Assembly: GCA_014382535.1 (NCBI GenBank)
Contig: JACNJN010000071.1
Span: forward strand, 1 to 45,313
Reading direction: 5' to 3'
From: Candidatus Desulfolinea nitratireducens
GTDB lineage: Bacteria > Chloroflexota > Anaerolineae > Anaerolineales > Villigracilaceae
DNA: 45,313 nt
Shown here: one piece after another, positions 33,513-42,742 of the stretch
Layout: the number at the start of each line of letters is the position of its first letter
How positions within the stretch are numbered: the stretch's first letter is position 1
Notes under the pieces: generated by a model
Told to the model about the DNA's origin: nothing
The model's database searches: none
The model's input: only the letters and a program-made list of their open reading frames with translations
Position numbers and translations under genes: made by a program

Positions 33513-34427
33513 ATGACAGAACCCATTTTTCGATGGCGAGAGGGCCTTGCAAAAACCAGTAAATCTGCTTTCGGACGTGTTGCCAGTTTACTCGGCGCCA
33601 CAGAAATTACATCAGATATATGGGATGAACTGGAAGCGCTTCTCATCCAGGCTGACCTGGGAGTTGAGATCACGACTGAGGTAATTGAAGCCCTTCAGCG
33701 TTGCAGCCGTGATTTGGGCCTGCTTCGCTCCGAAGAGCTTAAAGTTGCCCTTCGGGATGAACTCCGCTCCCGCCTCGATGAGCACGGGGATATTTCATTT
33801 GCAGAATCTGGCCCCAGTGTTATTCTTTTGGTAGGTGTAAATGGTTCTGGTAAAACGACTACAGCCGCCAAGTTGGGCGCTCTGTTCGTCTCGCAAGAAA
33901 AAATAGTTATTTTTGGGGCTGCCGATACTTTTCGGGCGGCAGCCGTTGAGCAGATCCAGGTTTGGGGCAGCAGGCTGAATATTGACGTGATCGCAGGTCA
34001 ACCGGAGAGCGATCCCGGCGCAGTCGCATATAATACAGTCCAGGCAGGGATCGCGCGTAGCGCAGATATTATCCTGATCGATACTGCAGGCCGTCTGCAT
34101 ACGCGCTTCAATCTCATGCAGGAATTGCAAAAGATTGAACGCGTGGTTGGCAAAGCATCCCCCGGTGCGCCTCATGCAGTTTGGCTGGTAATGGATACCA
34201 CCACCGGACAAAACGCGCTCCAACAGGCGCGGGCGTTCAAGGAAGCGGTTGGAGTGACAGGGGTGATCCTGACCAAGTTGGATACATCGGCCCGCGGAGG
34301 GATGGTTTTTGCCATTCGCCGTGAGCTTGGACTGCCGATCCTATTTGCTGGTCTGGGTGAAAAGATGGATGATTTACAAATTTTCGATCCAAACGCCTTT
34401 ATCGAAGGTATTTTGGCAGCGTTTTAA
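33513..34427 (+). CDS. ftsY: Signal recognition particle receptor FtsY
   Basis: This 304-residue SRP-receptor GTPase docks SRP-ribosome complexes at the membrane. An N-domain helical bundle (about 1-95) is followed by the G-domain with LVGVNGSGKTTTAAKLGALF (P-loop), FGAADTFRAAAVEQIQVW, ILIDTAGRLHTRFNLMQEL, ILTKLDTSARGGMVFAI and the C-terminal FAGLGEKMDDLQIFDPNAFI. It lacks the long acidic A-domain of enterobacteria, as is normal outside that group. It is followed seven bases later by prfB. No ribosome-binding site is visible upstream. Confidence 0.97.
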   Translation: MTEPIFRWREGLAKTSKSAFGRVASLLGATEITSDIWDELEALLIQADLGVEITTEVIEALQRCSRDLGLLRSEELKVALRDELRSRLDEHGDISFAESGPSVILLVGVNGSGKTTTAAKLGALFVSQEKIVIFGAADTFRAAAVEQIQVWGSRLNIDVIAGQPESDPGAVAYNTVQAGIARSADIILIDTAGRLHTRFNLMQELQKIERVVGKASPGAPHAVWLVMDTTTGQNALQQARAFKEAVGVTGVILTKLDTSARGGMVFAIRRELGLPILFAGLGEKMDDLQIFDPNAFIEGILAAF

Positions 34428-34437
34428 CGGAGGCATG

Positions 34438-35524
34438 ATGCACGAGATTTTAGGACGATTACAAGCCGCAGAAGAATTGAGCAAACAGCTTATGGAGCGT
34501 CTTTGACTTAATTTCCAAGGAAACCAAGCTCAAAAAATTACAAAAAGAAACTGAAGCGCCTGATTTTTGGAATGACTCAAATCACGCCCGCCGGGTGATG
34601 AAAACCGTCACAAGATTGCAGGAAGAAACCGAGTCGTGGAATGGCTTTTGGAAACGACTTCAGGATTTGATCGAACTGGCTGAGATGGGCGATGAAAGCA
34701 TATTGGGGGAGTTGGAAGCGGAAACGGATGCGTTGGAGAAGGATCTGGATAAGCGTGCCTTTCGGGCGATGCTCTCTGGTAAATATGACTCTGAGGATGC
34801 CTTGCTCGCGATACATGCAGGCGCGGGTGGTACTGATTCCCAGGATTGGGCGGCGATGCTCCAAAGAATGTATTTGCGGTGGGCGGAACGACGCGGCTAT
34901 CAGGTCGATGTCCTGGATTTGACGGTTGGGGAAGAAGCAGGGATTAAAAGTACAACCCTTTCTATTTCAGGGAATTATGTCTTTGGCTATCTGCGCTCCG
35001 AAAAGGGGACCCATCGTCTCGTACGTATCTCTCCCTTTGACTCGGCGCATCGGCGGCATACCTCTTTTGCTTTGGTTGAAGTTCTCCCACAGATCGGTGA
35101 TGAGAATATGGATGTGGAAATAAACGCAAGAGATTTGCGTGTTGATGTGTATAAATCATCTGGGGCCGGAGGGCAGAGTGTTCAGAAAAACTCGACCGCA
35201 GTCCGTTTGACCCATCTACCAACCGGGATTGTAGTTACTTGCCAGAATGAACGCTCTCAATTGCAAAACAGGGAAAATGCCTTACGCGTTTTGCGTGCTC
35301 GTTTGCTTGAATTGAAGGAAGCTGAACAAAAAGAAGAATTGGATGGGCTGCGTGGTGAATATACCAAAGCCGAATGGGGCAGCCAGATCCGCTCGTATGT
35401 CCTGCATCCCTACCAATTGGTGAAAGATCACCGTTCTGAGTATGAGATGGGTAATACCCAGGCTGTTTTGGATGGCGATCTGGATGGTTTTATGGAAGCC
35501 TATTTGCAGCAGGCTTCGTCCTAG
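34438..35524 (+). CDS. prfB: Peptide chain release factor 2 (programmed +1 frameshift)
   Basis: Release factor 2 ends translation at UGA and UAA. The gene is read in two frames. Codons from ATG 34438 give 22 residues (MHEILGRLQAAEELSKQLME, then RL) up to an in-frame TGA at 34504. A +1 shift on CTT-TGA-C continues at GAC 34505 for 339 residues, about 361 in all. The SPF stop-codon recognition motif is in RISPFDSAHR and the catalytic GGQ is in SSGAGGQSVQKNS. ATG 34438 stands four bases after GGAGG; the adjacent ATG at 34435 is too close. It is co-transcribed with ftsY. The real stop is TAG, which this factor does not read. Confidence 0.97.
34490..34507 (+). promoter_or_regulatory. Autoregulatory +1 frameshift signal of prfB
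   Basis: GGAG (34495-34498), CGT-spaced, precedes the slippery CTT (34501-34503), TGA (34504-34506) and C (34507). The internal Shine-Dalgarno with a three-base gap to CTT-TGA-C matches the classical RF2 signal: low RF2 lets the ribosome shift and make more RF2. Confidence 0.95.
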
Positions 35525-35546
35525 TATGGAAGAGTGAAGATACAAA

Positions 35547-35570
35547 AAAAGCCCTCGACTGAGGGCTTTT
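35547..35570. terminator. Bidirectional terminator, prfB / S1 gene
   Basis: AAAAGCCCTC and GAGGGCTTTT are perfect 10-bp arms around GACT, with A/T tracts on both sides. They lie between two convergent genes. Confidence 0.92.
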
Positions 35571-35589
35571 CGTTTTAAAGGGGAGAAGC

Positions 35590-36351
35590 TTACTTTCGTT
35601 GTTCCAAGGTGCGGGAGAGAAGCTCTTCTTGCACCTGGGCAGCTTCGGCGCTTTTTTCATCTTTTTTGTTGCTTTTCTTGGTGGAACCGGCTCGGTCAAG
35701 AGCAGCTTTCCAGGCCACTTCCATGGCAGTATGTTCAGGAACCTTTGGCTCCTCACTACTAAATTCAGCCATCATGGCTTCAACGCTTTTGCCACGTTTT
35801 TTACCACCGCGACCACGTCTTGGTTTATCAGGGCTTTCTTCTGGCTCGGGGAGAACAGCCTTCATGCTCAAGCGAATCTGTTTCTTTCGGCGATTAACCT
35901 CAAGGATCATCACTTCAACCTCATCATCAACCTTGATAGCCTGCGAAGGATGTTTGATATATCCATGGGCGATCTCGCTCACATGCACCAAGCCCGGACG
36001 CTCAGCACCGATCTCAACAAAGGCACCATAAGTTTCAAGACGCACAACTTTGCCTTTTGTAACGACATCCGGTTTCATTTCGCGCCATTCTAAATCCAAT
36101 GGCTCGATCATTGTTAATTCAATCCGATCCTTTTTGGCACGGCGTACCCACACTTCTATCTCTTGTCCGATCTCAACTGCATCTTCCACACGGGTCAGAT
36201 GCTCTTTTTGTAGTTGGGAGATATGAATTACACCGGGAAGTTCTTGTCCGAGATCAACAATTGCCCCACCGATTGTTATTTTTTTGATCGTACCTTTTAT
36301 TTTTGTTTTTGGTTCCAACACGCTCTCTGGTGTGGTTTCGTTTTCAGCCAT
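35590..36351 (-). CDS. S1 RNA-binding domain protein (two S1 repeats)
   Basis: This 253-residue protein has two S1 OB-fold domains. One is at about residues 13-83 (GTIKKITIGGAIVDLGQELP, GVIHISQL) and the other at about 98-172 (GKVVRLETYGAFVEIGAERP, GLVHVSEIAHGYIKHP). A basic RGRGGKKRGK segment and a Lys/Glu-rich helical tail follow. The architecture resembles short bacterial homologues of ribosomal protein S1. The start is ATG 36351 with AGAAGGAG upstream; earlier in-frame codons (to 36402) lie in the promoter region. It is driven by a strong consensus promoter at 36394-36422. A role in translation or RNA turnover is likely, but the exact target is unknown. Confidence 0.88.
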   Translation of the reverse strand: MAENETTPESVLEPKTKIKGTIKKITIGGAIVDLGQELPGVIHISQLQKEHLTRVEDAVEIGQEIEVWVRRAKKDRIELTMIEPLDLEWREMKPDVVTKGKVVRLETYGAFVEIGAERPGLVHVSEIAHGYIKHPSQAIKVDDEVEVMILEVNRRKKQIRLSMKAVLPEPEESPDKPRRGRGGKKRGKSVEAMMAEFSSEEPKVPEHTAMEVAWKAALDRAGSTKKSNKKDEKSAEAAQVQEELLSRTLEQRK

Positions 36352-36393
36352 AAGCCTACTCCTTCTATACTTGTACAAGTTTACCGACCCGTG

Positions 36394-36422
36394 ATTATAC
36401 ACGCCGGAAGGGCTTGCGTCAA
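36394..36422 (-). promoter_or_regulatory. Consensus sigma-70 promoter of the S1 gene
   Basis: Read on the minus strand, TTGACG (36417-36422), a 17-bp spacer and a perfect TATAAT (36394-36399) precede the S1 gene, giving a leader of about 36 bases. The rest of the gap (36423-36652) is AT-rich and I see no gene or structured element in it. Confidence 0.85.
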
Positions 36423-36652
36423 CAAAAAAATGAAGGAAATCTCAAATTTTAAGGAAAGAGACTTCCCGATTATAAAAAATCTATAAGGTTGTGCGTTCTT
36501 TTATGCAAATCGCAAGAAAATTTAGTAATTTCCTTCAACATAGTTATTTTAAAAAAATAATGCTTCTCTGAAAGATAAATTCAATTCAAAAAGCAGTCGG
36601 GATTATGATAGAAATGATTTTTATTACTTTTTCAACGCAATTGAAAATACCT

Positions 36653-37498
36653 TCAGATGGTGTTGTCTTTAATCATCTCCACACGCCGAAAGGCTTCAAA
36701 ATAGCCGAGATCATATAAGGCCGAAAGATGTGGATCATCTCCAAAGAAATTTTCAGCATAGGAATCCATACGGTGATATTGGAGGTGTAAATATATGAGA
36801 ATATTACGCGCTATTGTGCTGGGATTGCCACGTTCTGTATGGAATACAAAGTGTGTAATGGAATGCTTTTTATGCCGATAAACCAGCCAGCCGCGTGAGC
36901 CGTCTTCGAGTTCAATGGAAAATCCTTGAAACATACTGGCGTTTTTCATTGTTTCCAGGGCGTTAATCCATGTTAAGGAATGTGGATAAGAGCGAAGAGC
37001 GGCCAAAGCATCTTTTCTATAGAGCCAGGTGATTTCCCCTTCAGGGCTGAGTGAAGGACGAATAGGTGCTCGCCTTAGGACGAGGTATTCCTTGTTTTTT
37101 TTGAAGCCGCTATTTGCAAAAAGTGTCTGAGCAGGGATATTATTTTTGATAACTTCCAAAATTATATTTTTTCCACCGATACGATAGGAAGCCTCGAGTA
37201 GTGAATCCATCAATGCTGCACCGACACCTTGTCGGCGGTTTGGGGGGCAGACACCCATTCTTGTGATCCAGGTATTTTCGCCGCGCACTCCCAACATCCC
37301 AAGTCCCAAAAATTGTCCAGATCCTTTTTCTTGAACAACAGGAGAAAGAGCTAAATTTACATCAAAATCATGAATATATTCGGCCATGACTTCGGGGCTC
37401 ATTGGCATTGGAACAAGATAATCCACCCGAGTTCGGTTGTAAAAGGCAGTTAGCTCTTCGATTGTGAAGTGGTTAGCGGTGAGAATTTTTAGGCCCAT
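36653..37498 (-). CDS. GNAT-family N-acetyltransferase
   Basis: This 281-residue protein has a GNAT fold in its first half: MGVCPPNRRQGVGAALMDSL is the acetyl-CoA-binding motif A (about residues 93-112), and ILEVIKNNIPAQTLFANSGF follows. The second half (about 150-281) is less clear and may be a second, degenerate GNAT-like unit. ATG 37498 is six bases after the stop of the response-regulator gene, without a clear ribosome-binding site; a TTG at 37537 within that gene is the alternative. It ends a minus-strand signalling operon. The acceptor substrate is unknown. Confidence 0.78.
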   Translation of the reverse strand: MGLKILTANHFTIEELTAFYNRTRVDYLVPMPMSPEVMAEYIHDFDVNLALSPVVQEKGSGQFLGLGMLGVRGENTWITRMGVCPPNRRQGVGAALMDSLLEASYRIGGKNIILEVIKNNIPAQTLFANSGFKKNKEYLVLRRAPIRPSLSPEGEITWLYRKDALAALRSYPHSLTWINALETMKNASMFQGFSIELEDGSRGWLVYRHKKHSITHFVFHTERGNPSTIARNILIYLHLQYHRMDSYAENFFGDDPHLSALYDLGYFEAFRRVEMIKDNTI

Positions 37499-37503
37499 AT
37501 TGA

Positions 37504-37869
37504 TTAAGCTTTGATAAATTCCCCAACGGTATCCCAAAAATCTTTAAGATTAAAAGGTTTGGAGATATAGCCATCCAATTGGTAGGCTTCGACTGTTTGC
37601 TTTGCTGTATTTTCGGGCCAGGCTGTCATTACAATAACCGGGATTTTCCAGAGGGTTTTCTCTTCGCGGATCCATGCAGAGAGTGTCTGTCCATCAATAT
37701 CAGGGAGACCTAAATCCAGAAGAATAAGATCAGGAATTGTTTCAAGCGCAATTTTCATACCCTCAGTGCCGGTACTGGCCCACAAAAAGTCAATTCCTTT
37801 TGCCTCAACGGCTTTTTTTACAAGGGTGGCGTTATCGTCAATATCTTCTATGAGTAATATGGTTGCCAT
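37504..37869 (-). CDS. Single-domain response regulator, 1
   Basis: This 121-residue CheY-like receiver has no output domain. The phosphoacceptor is Asp52 in DLILLDLGLPDIDG, with acidic residues at EDIDD (8-12), the switch Thr in VIVMTAW and the conserved Lys in YISKPF. A stand-alone receiver next to a histidine kinase usually acts by protein contact or as a phosphorelay step. It is 25 bases downstream of a second receiver gene and just upstream of the GNAT gene, in one apparent operon. Confidence 0.9.
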   Translation of the reverse strand: MATILLIEDIDDNATLVKKAVEAKGIDFLWASTGTEGMKIALETIPDLILLDLGLPDIDGQTLSAWIREEKTLWKIPVIVMTAWPENTAKQTVEAYQLDGYISKPFNLKDFWDTVGEFIKA

Positions 37870-37893
37870 ATCTTTTCCTTAAAATTCGGACAA

Positions 37894-38292
37894 TTAGAAG
37901 AGATTAGAAATCGCATCAATTGGCATGAACCCCTCAACGCGCGCCCAGAGTTCGCGGATATTGATAGGTTTTGACATATATACATCACAACCCGCTTCCA
38001 GAGCTTTTTCGGCATCACCCTTTAGGGTATTTGCCGTAATTGCGATGACCGAAACTTGGCGTACTGCACTGTTTTTATGCTTTCGGATCCTCCGGGCGAC
38101 TTCATAACCATCAATATCCGGGAGATTTATATCAAGCAAAATAACGGATGGTTCAATGCTTTCTGCCATCTGAAGACCGGATAAGCCATCAACCGCACCA
38201 TGAATAACATATCCCTTTGCTTCAAGCGCTCTTTTCACCAATCGCATATTATCGGGATTATCTTCAATATATAAAATATTATTAGCTGTCAT
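37894..38292 (-). CDS. Single-domain response regulator, 2
   Basis: This 132-residue receiver has the phosphoacceptor Asp54 in SVILLDINLPDIDG, the acidic pocket IEDNPDN, the switch Thr in VIAITANTL and the Lys in VYMSKP. No DNA-binding or enzymatic output domain follows; the tail ELWARVEGFMPIDAISNLF is short. ATG 38292 is preceded by a weak GAG; a TTG at 38304 is the alternative. It lies 98 bases after the histidine kinase, its likely phosphate donor. Confidence 0.9.
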   Translation of the reverse strand: MTANNILYIEDNPDNMRLVKRALEAKGYVIHGAVDGLSGLQMAESIEPSVILLDINLPDIDGYEVARRIRKHKNSAVRQVSVIAITANTLKGDAEKALEAGCDVYMSKPINIRELWARVEGFMPIDAISNLF

Positions 38293-38390
38293 AGTTAGGC
38301 TCAATTTACTATTATAGTGAGTAGTATATCAATTTTTAATATCATTAGAAACCTTTAGATCTGTAGATGGTAATACCTGAGATCAGGTCC

Positions 38391-40898
38391 TTAGTCTTCA
38401 GGTAATACGACTGGAATCTCAAGGATGAATGCAGAACCTTCTCCAGGAAGTCCTGTGCTTTCTGCCCAGAGACGACCATTGTGCATTTCGATAAAACGTT
38501 TGCTGATCGGGAGACCCAACCCGGTTCCACCGGCTTTTCGTGTAGTTGAAATGTCTACCTGGCTAAATGCCTGAAAGATTGATTCTAGTTGGTCAGGCGG
38601 AATCCCGATCCCAGTATCAATAACTTTTATGATGATATTGTCCTTATGAATATCCGAGCGGATGGTTACTCCGCCTTTCTTCGTGAATTTCATCGCGTTT
38701 CCAATTAGGTTGATCATCACCTGTTGGATACGCAAATCATCAGCCATGACAATAAGGTCTTCAGGAATATTATTGACCAGGCTAATAGTGAGATCGTTTT
38801 CGCGTGCCAATCCGCTAGTCGTTTTGATAACCTCATCCAGCATGTTATGGAGGTTGGCAGGTCCTAATACGACCATGATATTCCCTGCTTCTATCTTTGC
38901 CATGTCAAGAACTTCGTTAATCAAACGGAGTAAATGCTCCGCATTTTTATCAATCAAACCTAGATCGTCTTCCATCTCTTTTGTGAGTGGTCCGTCGATC
39001 CCCTCCAGCATAACCTGTGTAAAGCCTGAGATTGAATTGAGCGGAGTGCGAAGTTCATGACTCATATTTGCGAGGAAAGATGATTTTAGTTGATCCAGTT
39101 CCCGTAATCGCTCCACGGTTTTGATCTGCTCCTCATATAGCTGTGCGTTTTGGAGGGCGACCGCAGTTTGAGATGCCAGCGTACTATAGGTACGTTTGTC
39201 ATCTTCTGTGAAACGATTCGGGATATCTGCCTTTACGTCAAAAACACCGACCAGTTGATCGGCTACGATCATGGGGATCGCCATTTCGCTACGGGTATTT
39301 GGAAGCAGAGGGTGTTTATGATAGAGAGGGTGATTTTCAGTATCACTTATAATGACGATTTCGTTTGTTCGTGCAGCTTCAGTGATAATTGCCCTAGCCT
39401 TACCAAGCTTGACTGTATGTCCTTGTTGGAGCATTTTTTGGCCAATTTTTCCGGATGCAGCAAAAAGATTGAGCGTTTTTGTGCCATCATCGTCCTCATG
39501 AAAAAGGTAAATAGACGTATGGTAAAGTTTGAAGCTGTAATTTGTCAGATCAACCACAGAGCGCAGCAGGGATTCAGAGTCTCGTATCGCAGCAGCGGCT
39601 GTACTCACTTTTGCCACGGTCTCTAATTCGGCAGCTCGCTTGTTGAGCTGTTGACGGCCAAGTTCTGTTTCTTCGAGTAATCTCAGGTTTTCGATATGGG
39701 TATTTGCCTGAGCTGCAATAGACCTTGCCAGCTCAATGGCATCTTCTGCTAACCTGTCGTCACCTGCCACAACCAGTTGACCAATAGTTTCGCCGCGCAC
39801 TTCCAATGGCACGGTAAGCGCAATATTCTCAGGTAGCGTTGAATTTCCCAGCGGACTAACTTGGACCGTATCATAAGTGAATCCCAGAGAGTCTTTTTCC
39901 CTACGATCTGTGAATTCTTGCCAGCTTTCACGTGTCAGACGCCGGGTAGCATCCTCGGCTTCAGCCCGGGCGCGAGAGGCATCTGCCAGCAAACGGATAT
40001 TTTCAACCTGTTGTGCAATTTGACTGGCAACGGCGGCAACCATCTTTTTGTCCTCGTCTGTGTAGGGACGAGACGGGTCAGGTTTTAAAGATAATGTACC
40101 AATTTCCTCCTCCATAACCTTTATTATTGCGCTTAGGTCTTCATCAGAAGTTAGTTTATCGAGAAAGGGTGTTACCGATGCCTGGTCATAAGCGTATCCA
40201 AGGCGCTCATTTTGCTGAATGCCGTCGAGATAGGATGCCCAGTTTTCATGCATAAAGCGACGGGTGGCTTCTTCAGCTTCGGTACGGGCTCGTTCTGCAG
40301 AGGCAAGCAGACGCAGGCTCTGAATTTGCAGTGAAGCTTGTTGAGCGACACTGGAAAGCAGACTTTCCTCCTCGGGTTCCCACGGACGCTCTGGAGAAGC
40401 CTCAATATGAATGGTGCCAATGGTTTGCCCTGTATCTGTTAGGGGTGCCTGAATGCCTTTTTTATCTTCAATGCTTTTTCCTAAATTGGGACCAGTCAGA
40501 GGTTCCAGAGAATCCCCTTTGAAAGCGTAGCCCACCTGTTCCTTGTCATATAGTTTGGGGGCAGCTTTTCCTTTCTCCTGAAGTTTTTTTTCCAATTCCT
40601 GGATGCGATTATTAAGTGCGTCCAGTTTGATCTTCTCCTCTGTATCTTTTGGAATTACCAAAGGTGGTGAATTTTCAATTACCGCACTCTTTTTTCTGGC
40701 TTTTGTACCACGTTTGCCAAACTTGATTTTATGATCTGCAGGTTCCTGTTCAGTGAGATTTCCAAGATATGAAAATAGTTTATCAATACTTTCACGAATT
40801 TTCTGCTCATCTTCGGCAGGGGCTACCAAAGCACTACCCTTTGTTTTGGTAGCTGCAGATAATTTCTTGGTTGGTTTACGAGATTTTTTGGTAGACAT
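38391..40898 (-). CDS. Soluble multi-GAF sensor histidine kinase
   Basis: This 835-residue kinase has no membrane segment. A basic N terminus (1-70) and a coiled coil (85-110) lead to three tandem repeats of about 105 residues (119-229, 230-335, 336-440). Each has a GY/FxY start, an IGTI/L-type strand, a helix ending in QI/HIENLRLL and, in the first two, an RARAEAEDATRR coiled coil; they look like shortened GAF units. A full GAF domain (441-585) follows, then HisKA with His614 in FLANMSHELRTPLNSISGF, and HATPase_c with N734, DTGIGI (761-766) and GGTGLGL (790-796). AGGAAA precedes the ATG. The gene sits between a HAMP-GAF receptor without a kinase domain and two receivers, so it probably takes its input from that receptor. 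Confidence 0.93.
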   Translation of the reverse strand: MSTKKSRKPTKKLSAATKTKGSALVAPAEDEQKIRESIDKLFSYLGNLTEQEPADHKIKFGKRGTKARKKSAVIENSPPLVIPKDTEEKIKLDALNNRIQELEKKLQEKGKAAPKLYDKEQVGYAFKGDSLEPLTGPNLGKSIEDKKGIQAPLTDTGQTIGTIHIEASPERPWEPEEESLLSSVAQQASLQIQSLRLLASAERARTEAEEATRRFMHENWASYLDGIQQNERLGYAYDQASVTPFLDKLTSDEDLSAIIKVMEEEIGTLSLKPDPSRPYTDEDKKMVAAVASQIAQQVENIRLLADASRARAEAEDATRRLTRESWQEFTDRREKDSLGFTYDTVQVSPLGNSTLPENIALTVPLEVRGETIGQLVVAGDDRLAEDAIELARSIAAQANTHIENLRLLEETELGRQQLNKRAAELETVAKVSTAAAAIRDSESLLRSVVDLTNYSFKLYHTSIYLFHEDDDGTKTLNLFAASGKIGQKMLQQGHTVKLGKARAIITEAARTNEIVIISDTENHPLYHKHPLLPNTRSEMAIPMIVADQLVGVFDVKADIPNRFTEDDKRTYSTLASQTAVALQNAQLYEEQIKTVERLRELDQLKSSFLANMSHELRTPLNSISGFTQVMLEGIDGPLTKEMEDDLGLIDKNAEHLLRLINEVLDMAKIEAGNIMVVLGPANLHNMLDEVIKTTSGLARENDLTISLVNNIPEDLIVMADDLRIQQVMINLIGNAMKFTKKGGVTIRSDIHKDNIIIKVIDTGIGIPPDQLESIFQAFSQVDISTTRKAGGTGLGLPISKRFIEMHNGRLWAESTGLPGEGSAFILEIPVVLPED

Positions 40899-40915
40899 GG
40901 GTAGATTTCCTGTGT

Positions 40916-42742
40916 CTATTCCAGATTATTTTTGTCTTTGATATTCAGTTGAGCGACGGTCATGGGGGCATCCAGGGCATGGCCCAGTTCGCGTGCGGCA
41001 ATTTGCAGCACCGCTTCCACAGAAGTAGCACTCTGAATCTTCTGACTGATGATATTCAAAGTAGCCTCACGTTTGGCCTGTTTCTGAGCCAAAGTAAAGG
41101 AGCGTGCATTTTGAAGCGCAGTGGCTACCTGGGAGGCCAACGTCGATTGGATATTGGCATCTTCCTCGGTGAAGGCATTCAAGCGCTCCGATTGCACGTC
41201 CAGCACGCCCAGCAGCTGGTCGCCGACGATCATGGGTACGGCCAGCTCTGAGCGCGTGTTGGGCAGCTGCGGGTTGGGTAGCCAGCCCGGCTCGTTGCGC
41301 ACGTCGTTGACGATCACGGGTTGCCGGGTGCGGCCGCAACGCGCCACCAGAGATTGCTCCTGCTCAAGGGGGATAACGGCGGTGCCGTGTGTGCCTTCTT
41401 GCTCGTCGCCTTCCTGGTAGCCGCAGGCCACGATCTGCAGTTCTTCTTTCTCTTCCTGATACCTGAACACATGCGCGTGGTACAGACCAAAGCCGCGCTG
41501 GGTCAGGTGCACCATGGTTTCCAGCATTTCGAAGGTGTCCTGGATAGTAGCAGTAGCGGTACTGATAGCAGCTACCGTTTCCAGCTCGGTTGCGCGTTTG
41601 GCTACTGTTTCGGCAGATTCAATATTTTGCAGAGCGACCGCGATCTGGTTGGCGATGGATTGCAGCAATTCTGCATCTTCTTCAGTGATTCCGTCGATCA
41701 CATCATGTTGCACATCAAAAACGCCCAGCACGTTATCACCAATAGCGATAGGGACTGCGACCTCAGAGCGTGTTTCAGGGAGTAATTCGTTTGGCAGCCA
41801 GCCTTCTTCGTTCAGTGTATCGCCGACGAGAACAACAGCATTACTTTCTGCGGCACGCCCCACAAGACCGCGCCCTTTTTGAATGGTATGACCGCGAGAG
41901 AGTAGCACTTGTCCGGCTTCGCCGGTACCACCCTTCATGACCAGTTTATTCTCATCTTCCTCGAAGAGATAAATATGAGCATAGTAGTAACCAAAGGCTG
42001 TCACCAACTGCTCAACCACCTCTTTTACCAGGGCATCCCGATCGAGAATGGTGGAGAGACGCCGACTGACTTCAGTGGATGTGGCCAATGCTCTGGTGCG
42101 GTCTGCCACGCGTTGTTCCAGGCTGCCGACTAGATCCCGAAGTTGAGCGCTCATGGTATTGAATGTTTCGGCAAGCGAAACAAACTCACTCCCACCAGCG
42201 ATTCTCACTGTTTGAGTCAAATCTCCCTCTCCAAGCTTTTGAGCGCTGTCTCTGAGACTGTTCAAAGGGCCAATAATGCCTCGCACCAGCGCGAACGCTG
42301 CCAAGGACCCCAGTCCCAACGCTATAATTGAAACCACTACCAAAGCCAGCCTGTTCTGATCGCTGACAGATTGCAGTTGATCGCGCGCACGAGTAAAGCC
42401 AGCCTCGCCTTCCTGAAGGATGTGATCTGTTAATTCGTTGATTTCCACCGTCACTTCCCGGAAAACGGTGGTGTTGACATCGATACTTCCCTCTATCGTG
42501 ACTAACTCCGTCAAATTTGCTTGATATATCCCGATCAATTCGAGTATTTCTGAGATCGGTATCTCTACTATTTCTTCCGGTGCCGATAGCGGCACAGTTT
42601 CTTCCTGTGGATCGGACACCGAGGCAGGGATTGCTGCCGCTTCATCCGGGAGATTGGCCTGGGAGGAATTTTTAACCAGATCGGTAAATTCGAGAATCAA
42701 CAATCGAAGGTTGTCATAATATTGACGCTGTCCCGTGTTCAA
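40916..42742 (-). CDS. HAMP-GAF-GAF receptor, C-terminal part (split gene)
   Basis: About 608 residues carry the end of an outer sensor region (1-131), a membrane segment (132-153: LALVVVSIIALGLGSLAAFA), a HAMP domain (154-207), two GAF domains (about 225-375 and 390-545) and the start of a third unit that stops at the gene end. There is no kinase domain. It is in the same frame as the upstream piece at 42767-43345, separated only by one TAA and eight sense codons, so the two formed one protein of about 810 residues. If expressed alone it would need the TTG at 42742 and would lack the first membrane segment. The start is thus doubtful. Confidence 0.75.
   Translation of the reverse strand: MNTGQRQYYDNLRLLILEFTDLVKNSSQANLPDEAAAIPASVSDPQEETVPLSAPEEIVEIPISEILELIGIYQANLTELVTIEGSIDVNTTVFREVTVEINELTDHILQEGEAGFTRARDQLQSVSDQNRLALVVVSIIALGLGSLAAFALVRGIIGPLNSLRDSAQKLGEGDLTQTVRIAGGSEFVSLAETFNTMSAQLRDLVGSLEQRVADRTRALATSTEVSRRLSTILDRDALVKEVVEQLVTAFGYYYAHIYLFEEDENKLVMKGGTGEAGQVLLSRGHTIQKGRGLVGRAAESNAVVLVGDTLNEEGWLPNELLPETRSEVAVPIAIGDNVLGVFDVQHDVIDGITEEDAELLQSIANQIAVALQNIESAETVAKRATELETVAAISTATATIQDTFEMLETMVHLTQRGFGLYHAHVFRYQEEKEELQIVACGYQEGDEQEGTHGTAVIPLEQEQSLVARCGRTRQPVIVNDVRNEPGWLPNPQLPNTRSELAVPMIVGDQLLGVLDVQSERLNAFTEEDANIQSTLASQVATALQNARSFTLAQKQAKREATLNIISQKIQSATSVEAVLQIAARELGHALDAPMTVAQLNIKDKNNLE

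Noticed and set aside
34309-34506. A separate small gene ending at the TGA before prfB
   Set aside because: The frame overlaps ftsY and its end is the first segment of prfB before the programmed frameshift.
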